Assembly (NCBI GenBank): GCA_001796965.1
Contig: MGOA01000023.1
Coordinates: 1 to 6,746 of the forward strand
Length of the DNA: 6,746 nt
Origin: Chloroflexi bacterium RBG_16_64_43
GTDB taxonomy: Bacteria; Chloroflexota; Anaerolineae; Anaerolineales; RBG-16-64-43
Reading direction: 5' to 3'
The stretch's first letter is position 1. Each line of letters begins with the position of its first letter. This document shows, piece by piece, positions 1 through 5,477 of this stretch. The notes below the pieces were generated by a model. It had not been told where the DNA came from. It ran no database searches and was given only the letters and a program-made list of their open reading frames with translations. Position numbers and translations under genes: made by a program.

Positions 1-635
1 CGAGGGTGGCGGGGGTCCCGCTCAAGCTTGGCCCGCAGGTTCTTGACATGGGCATCGATCGTGCGTTCGTAGCCCTCGAACGCATCGCCCTGCGCCGATT
101 CGAGCAATTGCATGCGCGAGAAGGCCCGTCCGGGTTCGTGGGCCATGGTCACGAGCAGGTTGAATTCCGTCGGGGTGAGCTCGAGGGTCTCGCCGCCTCG
201 GGTCACCGTATGGCGCGGAAGGCTGATCTCCAGATCGCCGCTGCGGATGAGTTCGACAGCCTCGCGCGGCCCCCGGCTGCGGCGCAACACGGCGCGCACC
301 CGCGCCACCACTTCGCGGGGGGAGAAGGGCTTGGGCACATAGTCATCGGCACCTAATTCCAGGCCGATGAGGCGGTCGGTTTCCTCCACCCGTGCCGTGA
401 GCATGATGATCGGAGTATCGCCCAGCTTGCGGATGGCGCGCGCCACCTCGAAACCGTCCATCCCCGGCAGGTTGAGGTCCAACACCACCAGGTCCGGGCG
501 GCGCGCCTGGAACTGGGTCAGGGCGTCGGAGCCGCTGTGCGCAGCCGTCACGCGAAAGCCGGCCTGCTCGAGATAGCCGCGCAGAACGCGCACCAGTTGA
601 GGTTCGTCATCCACTACGAGGATTGTGGAGCTCAT
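1..635 (-). CDS. OmpR/PhoB-family response regulator (C-terminus cut by window edge)
   Basis: Cytoplasmic two-component response regulator that should be phosphorylated by a partner histidine kinase and then bind DNA. The first 211 residues are visible, starting MSSTILVVDDEPQL. The receiver domain (about 4-118) has the acidic pair D9/D10, the phospho-acceptor D53 in a VLDLNLPGMDG context, the switch residue T80 (MLTAR) and the conserved K102 (PKPF). The winged-helix domain (about 130-211) shows LELTPTEFNLL and the recognition-helix region ERTIDAHVKNLRAKLE, which defines the OmpR class. The family is usually about 225-235 residues, so only the final wing (roughly 15-25 residues) is missing. 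The ATG at 635 matches the normal N-terminus; an ATG 9 bases upstream is out of frame and stops at once. No clear ribosome site is seen. It lies 105 bases after the zinc-ribbon gene on the same strand. A histidine kinase would be expected beyond the left edge. Confidence 0.95.
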   Translation of the reverse strand, partial: MSSTILVVDDEPQLVRVLRGYLEQAGFRVTAAHSGSDALTQFQARRPDLVVLDLNLPGMDGFEVARAIRKLGDTPIIMLTARVEETDRLIGLELGADDYVPKPFSPREVVARVRAVLRRSRGPREAVELIRSGDLEISLPRHTVTRGGETLELTPTEFNLLVTMAHEPGRAFSRMQLLESAQGDAFEGYERTIDAHVKNLRAKLERDPRHP

Positions 636-677
636 CGCGACATCCAATGCGCCGCGCGGCAGGCGCGGCGCAGGAGG

Positions 678-683
678 ATTATA
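678..683 (-). promoter_or_regulatory. Candidate -10 element for the response-regulator gene
   Basis: The minus strand reads a perfect TATAAT here, about 42 bases before the regulator's ATG and just after the terminator hairpin at 700-726. No good -35 hexamer lies 16-18 bases upstream, where the sequence is the hairpin arm (CCTCCA/CTCCAC). The promoter is therefore either activator-dependent or a chance match. It would allow the regulator to be transcribed separately from the PepSY and zinc-ribbon genes. Confidence 0.4.
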
Positions 684-699
684 CAGTCGTCGAAACGAA

Positions 700-726
700 G
701 TGGAGGGCGCCGCTGGCGCCCTCCAC
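700..726 (-). terminator. Strong hairpin terminator after the PepSY/zinc-ribbon pair
   Basis: A perfect 12-bp GC-rich stem (GTGGAGGGCGCC with GGCGCCCTCCAC) encloses a 3-base loop. It starts 14 bases after the zinc-ribbon stop codon on the minus strand and is followed by TTCGTTTCG, a moderately U-rich tail. Stem quality and placement favour an intrinsic terminator for the two-gene unit upstream. The imperfect U tract leaves room for read-through into the response regulator. Confidence 0.65.
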
Positions 727-740
727 GGATAGCTCATAAC

Positions 741-1094
741 TTAAAGCTTCTGGCCGCAGGCCGGGCACGCGACCCAGCCCGCCTGAACCGGCCGGCTGCA
801 CGACGGGCAGCTCGCCATCGCCACCGTTGGCCGGGCCACCGCCCGGATGAGGGCGACCACGCCCACCACAACCAGGGCCAGGACGGCCAGGGGCACGAGC
901 AACCCCAGGATCATCCACAGCCCGCCCATCAGCGGAAAGCCCCCCATCATTCCCCAGCTTCCCATGTGGCCCGGCAGGTATCCCCCGCCGCGCATCATCC
1001 CCGCTCCGCGGGTGAAGAACGGCAGCGCCGCGCCAAAGGCCAAGACCAGCAGCACCAGGAAGACAATCACCATTAACCACGGGAACTTCTTCAT
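741..1094 (-). CDS. Small membrane protein with Met/Gly-rich loop and C-terminal zinc ribbon
   Basis: A 117-residue protein of unknown function. Residues 5-27 form an N-terminal membrane helix. Residues 30-58 are a Gly/Met-rich segment (M33, M34, M44, M49, M50, M56 plus H43), followed by a second helix at about 58-86. The C-terminal zinc ribbon has C96-x2-C99 and C110-x2-C113 (CPSC and CPAC), as in zinc-ribbon caps of many small bacterial membrane proteins. With both helices spanning the membrane, the Met-rich loop would lie outside and the ribbon inside; this topology is inferred. The ATG at 1094 is chosen because AAGGAG sits 8 bases upstream and its ATGA overlaps the stop of the PepSY gene, a sign of translational coupling. 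A longer in-frame start at 1145 would lie inside that gene and has no support. The Met-rich loop could bind a soft metal such as copper, but this is a guess. Confidence 0.85.
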   Translation of the reverse strand: MKKFPWLMVIVFLVLLVLAFGAALPFFTRGAGMMRGGGYLPGHMGSWGMMGGFPLMGGLWMILGLLVPLAVLALVVVGVVALIRAVARPTVAMASCPSCSRPVQAGWVACPACGQKL

Positions 1095-1969
1095 TGAGCG
1101 ATCTCCTTCTCGGCGACGAACGCGCCGTGCCAGGTATGCGGCCACACCTGGCCATTGAATCCATTCACACTGAGCATGCCCGCCGGCTTTCCGTCGACCT
1201 GGTAATCGAACGTGTAGTAACCGTAGAAACTCACACCACCCTCGGCTAGGACGGCACCCGGTTGCGTATCATCGAGAACCTGCTGCGCCTTCTCGCGCGC
1301 CGCATCGAGAGTGATCGAGTTGTCGGCCGCCCCGTTGCGCATGCCGCGCATGTGCCCGTACTTCGTATTCCACATCATGTTCGGGCCCGGCTCAGGATGA
1401 ATCGCACCGGTGAACGGGTCGATGAGTACCTCCAGTGCACCGCGTCCGGTGTCCTTCTCGATGACCAGCGCGTAGAAGTTCTGATCGAATTCCATTACCT
1501 CCGCAACGGTCAGCGCCGGGTCGATTGACTGCGCATACGATTGCGCCTTGTCAACGGCCGAATCCAGCGTGAGGCGTTCGCCCTGAATTGCGGATGGCAC
1601 AACGCTGTTGCCCCACATGCCGCCGTGGGGCATGCGCCAGCCATCGTTGCGTAGGCAGGCATCGTTCTGATCGCCGGTATCACGCCACGCGCCCATCATA
1701 CCGCCCGGCATGCCGCCGAAACCGTCGAACGGGCACGCCTCCAGCCCACCGCGCGGGGTGGTATCGAAACCAGGCATCATCCGGCGTCGTTCCGTTCCGC
1801 GGAATCCGAAGAACGGCAGCTCGTCGCCGGGCGCCGTGCCCGGTAGTGGGGCGAGGGCCGCCGCCTTTTCCTGCGTGCGCACCATGAGGGCGCCGGCGGC
1901 GGCTGCTCCGCCCACGCCCAGCGCCAGAGCCAGCACGACCACCCCCGTCCAAAGCAATACCTTTCGCAT
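1091..1969 (-). CDS. Membrane-anchored, Met-rich protein with two PepSY-like repeats
   Basis: A 292-residue protein. Residues 4-28 form a signal anchor or signal peptide, so the rest should be outside the membrane. Residues 50-125 form a low-complexity Gly/Met-rich segment (M64, M65, M87, M91, M92, M113, M118) with two cysteines, C79 and C105. Two PepSY-like repeats follow. Repeat 1 (about 131-195) begins ERLTLDSAVDKAQ and ends with VLIDPFTGAIHPE; repeat 2 (about 217-282) begins NSITLDAAREKAQQ and ends with LSVNGFNGQVWPHTW. A second Met patch (M198, M199, M207, M210) joins them. PepSY modules are known as extracytoplasmic inhibitory or ligand-sensing domains. The ATG at 1969 is preceded by GAGGTG at normal spacing. 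It is first gene of the unit and is coupled to the zinc-ribbon gene. Its upstream region carries the 11-bp repeat array. The ligand is unknown; a role as sensor or accessory protein for the nearby regulator is inference. Confidence 0.88.
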   Translation of the reverse strand: MRKVLLWTGVVVLALALGVGGAAAAGALMVRTQEKAAALAPLPGTAPGDELPFFGFRGTERRRMMPGFDTTPRGGLEACPFDGFGGMPGGMMGAWRDTGDQNDACLRNDGWRMPHGGMWGNSVVPSAIQGERLTLDSAVDKAQSYAQSIDPALTVAEVMEFDQNFYALVIEKDTGRGALEVLIDPFTGAIHPEPGPNMMWNTKYGHMRGMRNGAADNSITLDAAREKAQQVLDDTQPGAVLAEGGVSFYGYYTFDYQVDGKPAGMLSVNGFNGQVWPHTWHGAFVAEKEIAQ

Positions 1970-2045
1970 TCTTCACCTCGTTTTGGGAGTGCCGGAGCGC
2001 TGGCCTGTAAGCCCGCGAGTCCCCCGGCCAGTTCTTGTACAAACA

Positions 2046-2100
2046 AAGATACCCGTCGCATGTGAAGACCGTGTGAAGGTGTCCTGAAGGATGGATGAAC
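2046..2100 (-). promoter_or_regulatory. Activator-type promoter of the PepSY gene: four 11-bp direct repeats plus -10
   Basis: On the plus strand TGAAG, TGAAG, TGAAG and TGAAC start at 2063, 2074, 2085 and 2096, exactly 11 bp apart. In the PepSY direction they read TTCAT, TTCAG, TTCAC, TTCAC, each followed by 6 bases. The last repeat ends 10-11 bp before TATCTT (2051-2046), a 4/6 match to a -10 element. No -35 hexamer lies at normal spacing, so the repeats take its place. PhoB/PhoP-class regulators bind direct repeats with 11-bp spacing that stand in for the -35 about 10 bp before the -10; TTCAC-type half-sites resemble PhoP boxes. The predicted leader is about 70 bases. The natural candidate ligand is the response regulator at 1-635. 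Confidence 0.6.
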
Positions 2101-2125
2101 GGCACCCCCAGCCGGGGGAGACCCG

Positions 2126-2154
2126 GTGAAACGCTGCATGTGCCGTGCTATACT
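2126..2154 (+). promoter_or_regulatory. Candidate promoter of the corA-type gene
   Basis: GTGAAA (2126-2131) and TATACT (2149-2154) are separated by 17 bases. These are 4/6 and 5/6 matches to the -35 and -10 consensus. Transcription would begin near 2161, giving a leader of about 29 bases with the ribosome site AGGAGG inside it. The 11-bp repeat array lies 60-100 bases upstream of this start. Confidence 0.45.
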
Positions 2155-2189
2155 CCGTCCGCACTGTGCCCCGCAGGAGGACTCCACCC

Positions 2190-3155
2190 ATGCGCGCGCT
2201 GCTCATCGCCCACAACAGCACGGTTGCCCAGAGCATCGATTTCGAGCATCTCGATCGCGAATTGGCCGTGCCGGGCAATCAGATCTGGCTCGATATCGAG
2301 CGCCCGCAGGAGGACGACATCGCGCTGCTACGCGAGGAATTCCATTTCCATCCGCTGGCCATCGAAGACGCCACCCGCGCCTCCGAACGTCCGAAGGTGG
2401 ACATGTACAGCGACTACTATTCGCTGGCGTTCTACGCAACGCGGCTGATCGGCGAGTCGGGCGACCTCGACCTTCAACCCTTCCATCTCTTCGTAGGCGC
2501 CAATTACCTGGTGTCGATCCACGAGCAGCCGCTGCCTGAAGTGGTGGATAGCATGGCCCGCTGGCAACTCAAGAACGGTCCGCTGCAACCGAAGATCGGG
2601 GCGGCCGTGCATGCCCTGCTGGATGCCGTGGTGGATGAATACTTCCCGCTGATGGATCAGATTGCCGACCGGGTGGATGATCTGGAGGATTCACTCTTCA
2701 CCGAGTACAGCCCGAAGTCGCTGGAAACGATCTTTCGCCTCAAGAAAGGTCTGCTCAACATGCGGCGGGTGGTGGCACCCGAACGCGACGTACTCAACCA
2801 CCTGTTGCGGCGCGAGCTGCCCGTCTTCTCCACCGAAGACGTGGCCTATCTGCAAGATGTCTACGACCACCTTGTGCGGGTCACCGACAGCGTCGATACG
2901 TACCGGGATCTGCTTTCGAACGCGCTCGACAGCTTCCTCTCGGTCCAATCGAATCGCCTCAACGAAGCGGTCAAAGTGCTGACCATTGCCTCCATTCTGC
3001 TCATGTCGAGTTCACTCATCGCGGGCATCTATGGGATGAACTTCGTGCATATGCCGGAGATTCAGTGGCCCCTGGGCTATGCGTGGGCACTCGGCCTCAT
3101 GGCTGCGGTCAGCATCACGCTCATCCTCTACTTCCGCTGGCGCAAGTGGCTGTAG
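2190..3155 (+). CDS. corA: CorA-family divalent metal ion transporter
   Basis: An inner-membrane channel of the CorA type that forms homopentamers and carries Mg2+, or sometimes Co2+/Ni2+. The 321 residues match the usual length of about 315-350. The N-terminal cytoplasmic alpha/beta domain (about 1-130) includes IWLDIERPQEDD and FHFHPLAIEDA, typical of the family. A long helical stalk follows (about 135-260). TM1 is at 262-281 and ends in the signature YGMNF (281-285) with a short HMPE loop. TM2 is at 297-315, and the basic RWRKWL tail is also typical. The ATG at 2190 is chosen because AGGAGG lies 9 bases upstream. An in-frame ATG at 2145 has no ribosome site and overlaps the predicted promoter. 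The gene stands alone and is divergent from the PepSY gene. Cation preference cannot be read from the sequence. Confidence 0.95.
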   Translation: MRALLIAHNSTVAQSIDFEHLDRELAVPGNQIWLDIERPQEDDIALLREEFHFHPLAIEDATRASERPKVDMYSDYYSLAFYATRLIGESGDLDLQPFHLFVGANYLVSIHEQPLPEVVDSMARWQLKNGPLQPKIGAAVHALLDAVVDEYFPLMDQIADRVDDLEDSLFTEYSPKSLETIFRLKKGLLNMRRVVAPERDVLNHLLRRELPVFSTEDVAYLQDVYDHLVRVTDSVDTYRDLLSNALDSFLSVQSNRLNEAVKVLTIASILLMSSSLIAGIYGMNFVHMPEIQWPLGYAWALGLMAAVSITLILYFRWRKWL

Positions 3156-3176
3156 CCCCCCCGGCGGCGCCCCCCT

Positions 3177-3190
3177 CTTCTATATAGAAG
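3177..3190. repeat. 14-bp perfect palindrome after the corA-type gene
   Basis: CTTCTATATAGAAG is perfectly self-complementary and AT-rich within a very GC-rich context (a C-rich run before it, GGAG and a small GCCC/GGGC hairpin after it). It starts 22 bases after the corA stop, between convergent genes. It has no loop, so it is not a standard hairpin terminator. It may be a protein-binding site, part of a bidirectional termination region, or chance. Confidence 0.4.
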
Positions 3191-3256
3191 GAGCCCTTCT
3201 CGGGCGGCGCAGAGATAGCCTCGGCGAGGGAGCTGCGCGCGCGAAAGAGCAATCCT

Positions 3257-3286
3257 CCTGCGTTTGGGATGCAGCGCACACGCAGG
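3257..3286 (-). terminator. Weak inverted repeat after the CoA-transferase gene
   Basis: CCTGCGT (3257-3263) pairs with ACGCAGG (3280-3286) across a 16-base loop, starting about 15 bases after the CoA-transferase stop on the minus strand. No U tract follows in either direction, so it is at best a non-canonical or Rho-assisted terminator. It lies in the gap between the two convergent genes. Confidence 0.3.
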
Positions 3287-3301
3287 CCAAAGCTAACGGA
3301 T

Positions 3302-4063
3302 CTAGGAAAGGTAGATGCGCTGGGGGTCGAGTTCTTCGCGCAGAATGCGCAACTCGAGCGCGCTGGGTGGCTCGGTGGCGCGCAGCGAGGCCGCCGACCT
3401 CAGCGGCCAGCCGGTGTTGGCTTGGGCCGCTTCCACTGTGCAGCCCGGATGGAGCGCTGCGAGAACAAGCTCGCCCGAGTCGTCTGGTTCCATGATCCCG
3501 AGATGGGTGACCACGGCCGCCGGACCGCCGCCGCGCACCCCGGCCTGCACTCGCTGCGCGCGTGGGCCGATGTACCCGGCCGAGGTCACGAAATCGACCT
3601 TGGGTGGGAAGCGGCGTTTCTCGTGCGGGGTGATAAAGTAGCAGCGATCGGCCCACGCGGCGATCTCCACCGCGCCGCCGGAACCAGGAAGGCGCACCTT
3701 GGGCTTGGCATAATCCCCGATCACCGTGGCATTCACATTCCCCAGGCGGTCGATCTGCGCCCCGCCCATAAAGCCGACGTCGATGTAGCCGCGCTGCAAG
3801 AAGAAGCTGAACAGCTCGTAAAAGGTGCACACGCCGATCGCACCCGAAACCAGGGTTGGATCGCCGATCGATAGCGGCAGCCGGGCCGGCTGCGCGCCGA
3901 TCACCCCGGCCTCGTAGATCATGACTAAGTTGGGTGCATGCGTGCGCCGCGCGAGGTTGCAGGCCAGGTTCGGCAGACCGACGCCCACCATCACCACATC
4001 TCGATCGCGCAGCAGGCGCGCTGCGTTTACGGTCATCAACTCAGAAGGGCTGTAATCTGCCAT
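3302..4063 (-). CDS. CoA-transferase beta subunit, glutaconate CoA-transferase GctB-like
   Basis: Beta subunit of a class I CoA-transferase, which moves CoA between acyl-CoA and a carboxylic acid through a glutamyl-CoA thioester. At 253 residues it is close to the length of GctB (about 266). Recognisable GctB features are GVGLPN (27-32), the catalytic-site glutamate E51 in YEAGVIGAQP (aligned with the GctB ESG motif), FMGGAQIDRLGNVNAT (98-113), IGDYAKPK (115-122), GSGGA (127-131), HEKRRFPPKVDFVTSAG (147-163), NTGW (216-219) and REELDP (242-247). The ATG at 4063 is preceded by GAGGCGAG and is the normal N-terminus. It is the only gene of its unit here. These enzymes need an alpha subunit, normally encoded immediately upstream, but the upstream neighbour is an unrelated gene on the other strand. 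The substrate cannot be assigned; fatty, dicarboxylic or aromatic acid catabolism are all possible. Confidence 0.88.
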   Translation of the reverse strand: MADYSPSELMTVNAARLLRDRDVVMVGVGLPNLACNLARRTHAPNLVMIYEAGVIGAQPARLPLSIGDPTLVSGAIGVCTFYELFSFFLQRGYIDVGFMGGAQIDRLGNVNATVIGDYAKPKVRLPGSGGAVEIAAWADRCYFITPHEKRRFPPKVDFVTSAGYIGPRAQRVQAGVRGGGPAAVVTHLGIMEPDDSGELVLAALHPGCTVEAAQANTGWPLRSAASLRATEPPSALELRILREELDPQRIYLS

Positions 4064-4113
4064 GCTCGCCTCGAGGGACGGAGTCCAGCCGCGCCGCGGC
4101 GGCCTGGGATGCG

Positions 4114-4142
4114 TTGTTCGCGCGATGGAGTGACTATATCAT
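4114..4142 (+). promoter_or_regulatory. Candidate promoter of the HExxH-protein gene
   Basis: TTGTTC (4114-4119) and TATCAT (4137-4142) are separated by exactly 17 bases. Transcription would start near 4149, leaving a leader of about 80 bases. It overlaps the candidate minus-strand promoter of the CoA-transferase gene. Confidence 0.45.
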
Positions 4143-4161
4143 CGGCGTATGGTGCGGGCAA
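4133..4161 (-). promoter_or_regulatory. Candidate promoter of the CoA-transferase subunit gene
   Basis: On the minus strand TTGCCC (4161-4156) and TATAGT (4138-4133) are separated by 17 bases. Transcription would start near 4126, giving a leader of about 63 bases before the ATG at 4063. The -10 region shares bases with the opposing plus-strand promoter. Confidence 0.5.
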
Positions 4162-4229
4162 CCGCCGCCAGCGTGCCCTGGCGATCTCCTCGCCGACGGG
4201 GTAACATGTCGCATGGAAAGGGACTCCTG

Positions 4230-4757
4230 ATGGCCCGTCCGCTCTCAATCTCTGAACGCGAGGAAGCATCGCGCGTGTTCGCTCTCAGTCTGCGGCTCGA
4301 GGCGGTCCGCATCGACGAAGGCGTGCGCTGGACCTCCACCCTGGCGCGTTGGCACGCCCGGCTGCGTGGCCTGCCTCCGCCTTCGGCCAATGCGATCACC
4401 TTGGGCAATCACGTCTATATGCCTGCCCCGCTCGACACGAGCCCGGCGCGGATCCAGGCGGGAGACCTCAACGATATGGGCTGGTTGATTCACGAGTTGA
4501 CCCATGCCTGGCAATTCCAGCACGCCGGGTGGGCGTACCTGGCCCAAGCCATCGGCGAGCAGGTGCGCCTCGGCCCGAAGGCCTATGACTACGGCGGCGA
4601 GGCCGGATTGCGCGCGGCGCACGCTGCCGGGCAAGGGGTGTCGACCTTCAAGCGCGAACAGCAGGCCGACATGGCCCGCGATTACTACTTCGCCTTGAAA
4701 CGCGGACGGGATACAAGCGCCTGGCAACCTTTCATCCTCGAGATGCAGGCCGGCTGA
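4230..4757 (+). CDS. Small HExxH putative metallopeptidase-like protein (DUF4157/'vgr-related' type)
   Basis: A 175-residue protein whose central motif H88-E-L-T-H92 in GWLIHELTHAWQFQ is the zinc-binding HExxH signature, followed by an aromatic/Gln run typical of DUF4157-like and 'vgr-related' proteins. A downstream acidic segment, REQQADMARDYYF (142-154), could supply the third metal ligand (E143 or D147). The N-terminus (RPLSISEREEASRVFALSLRLEAVRI) resembles the usual opening of these proteins. No signal peptide or membrane helix is visible, so it is probably cytoplasmic. The ATG at 4230 is favoured by GGAAAGG upstream and by agreement with the family start; in-frame ATGs at 4206 and 4149 are alternatives. 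Relatives are sometimes found near contractile injection or Vgr systems, but nothing of that kind is in this window. Proteolytic activity is not proven by the motif. Confidence 0.75.
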   Translation: MARPLSISEREEASRVFALSLRLEAVRIDEGVRWTSTLARWHARLRGLPPPSANAITLGNHVYMPAPLDTSPARIQAGDLNDMGWLIHELTHAWQFQHAGWAYLAQAIGEQVRLGPKAYDYGGEAGLRAAHAAGQGVSTFKREQQADMARDYYFALKRGRDTSAWQPFILEMQAG

Positions 4758-4815
4758 TCGCGCGCCGCCCGCCCCATTCCGCAATCGCCGTTAGGCAGCC
4801 AAACGCCGAGGCTAT

Positions 4816-5388
4816 TCATGCGCGCCGGCGCGTGCGCTTTCTTGCTGCGGTTTTACCGCGCGCAGCCTTGACCGCGCGCGGCTTAGCTTTGGGCTTAGGG
4901 CGCGCGCGCCGCGACGCGGGCGGTTTCGCCTTCGACTTCGCACCCGCACCTCTCGCCACGCGCGGTCTCGCCGCTGCCGGCGACTTGCGAGCAGGACGTT
5001 CCGCGACGTACTTCGCCAGCGGTGCGAAATAGAAATCATCCCACCCCTCACGATACTGTTCGGCTTGGCCATCGGGGATGTTGGACTGGGTCAATACCAG
5101 TCGCGTCTTGCCCGCCACCTCTGCCAGAACGATTTCGAGTCGTGAGTCCTCGCTCCCGGGCGGGAAATCGGAAGTCCGCCAGGCCTGCACAATACGCCGC
5201 CCTGGTTCGAGCTCGAGATGGACACCCAAGATGTAGCCATCCCATGCAGTGAAAGGGTCCCCAACCTTCGACCCGCCGGTCGCCTTACTGCCGGTAAATG
5301 CTGAGTGCTCTCGAGGATCGAGCCACGCGGCGTATACCTTTCGCGGAGATGCGTTGATCACAGTCGTCATTCTCAGTTGCTCGGCCAT
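4816..5388 (-). CDS. SRPBCC/AHSA1-domain protein with histone-H1-like basic tail
   Basis: A 190-residue protein in two parts. Residues 1-128 form an AHSA1-type START-like fold, recognised by INASPRKVYAAWLDPREHSAFTG (11-33), the GDPFTAWDGYILGVHLELEPGRRIVQAWR strand pattern (43-71), SRLEIVLAE, TRLVLTQSNIPD and the final helix EQYREGWDDFYFAPLAKYV. Such domains bind hydrophobic ligands in a central cavity. Residues 131-190 are almost entirely Lys, Arg, Ala and Pro (25 Lys/Arg in 60, no acidic residue), with KAKP/RPKPKAKPRA motifs like bacterial histone-H1-like proteins. The tail probably binds nucleic acid or another polyanion; this is inference. The ATG at 5388 has GGAGGGAG directly upstream; a second ATG at 5370 would remove six residues. 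It follows the membrane-protein gene by 89 bases on the same strand, so the two may share a transcript. Ligand and target are unknown. Confidence 0.85.
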   Translation of the reverse strand: MAEQLRMTTVINASPRKVYAAWLDPREHSAFTGSKATGGSKVGDPFTAWDGYILGVHLELEPGRRIVQAWRTSDFPPGSEDSRLEIVLAEVAGKTRLVLTQSNIPDGQAEQYREGWDDFYFAPLAKYVAERPARKSPAAARPRVARGAGAKSKAKPPASRRARPKPKAKPRAVKAARGKTAARKRTRRRA

Positions 5389-5445
5389 CTCTCCCTCCAC
5401 CTCGTGAAGTCGCCGTCCGCCCAACGGAGGAAACGCGAGCTGCAG

Positions 5446-5464
5446 CCTGCGCCTTGCCCGCAGG
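5446..5464 (-). terminator. Weak hairpin between the membrane-protein and AHSA1 genes
   Basis: On the minus strand CCTGCG and CGCAGG form a 6-bp stem with a 7-base loop, starting 13 bases after the membrane-protein stop codon. No U tract follows, so any termination would be partial. It may instead adjust the ratio of the two gene products. Confidence 0.25.
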
Positions 5465-5477
5465 TTCCTGGGCGAAA

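Noticed and set aside
6..356. Plus-strand open frame of 116 codons at the left edge
   Set aside because: It is antisense to the well-supported response regulator and shows no domain or ribosome site.
537..1076. Plus-strand open frame of 179 codons opposite the regulator and zinc-ribbon genes
   Set aside because: Its product is a His/Arg/Gln-rich low-complexity string, the antisense shadow of GC-rich genes with strong family matches on the minus strand.
2036..2043. Palindrome TTGTACAA near the PepSY promoter start
   Set aside because: An 8-bp palindrome is expected by chance at this scale and there is no second copy to support an operator.
2105..2118. CCCCC/GGGGG mini-hairpin upstream of the corA-type gene
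   Set aside because: A 5-bp stem with no U tract, located before the predicted promoter; not a credible terminator or riboswitch. No Mg2+ riboswitch-like structure fits in the short corA leader.
3180..3830. Minus-strand open frame of 216 codons overlapping the CoA-transferase gene
   Set aside because: It is a different frame of the GctB-like gene, Arg/Ser/Pro-rich, with no recognisable motif.
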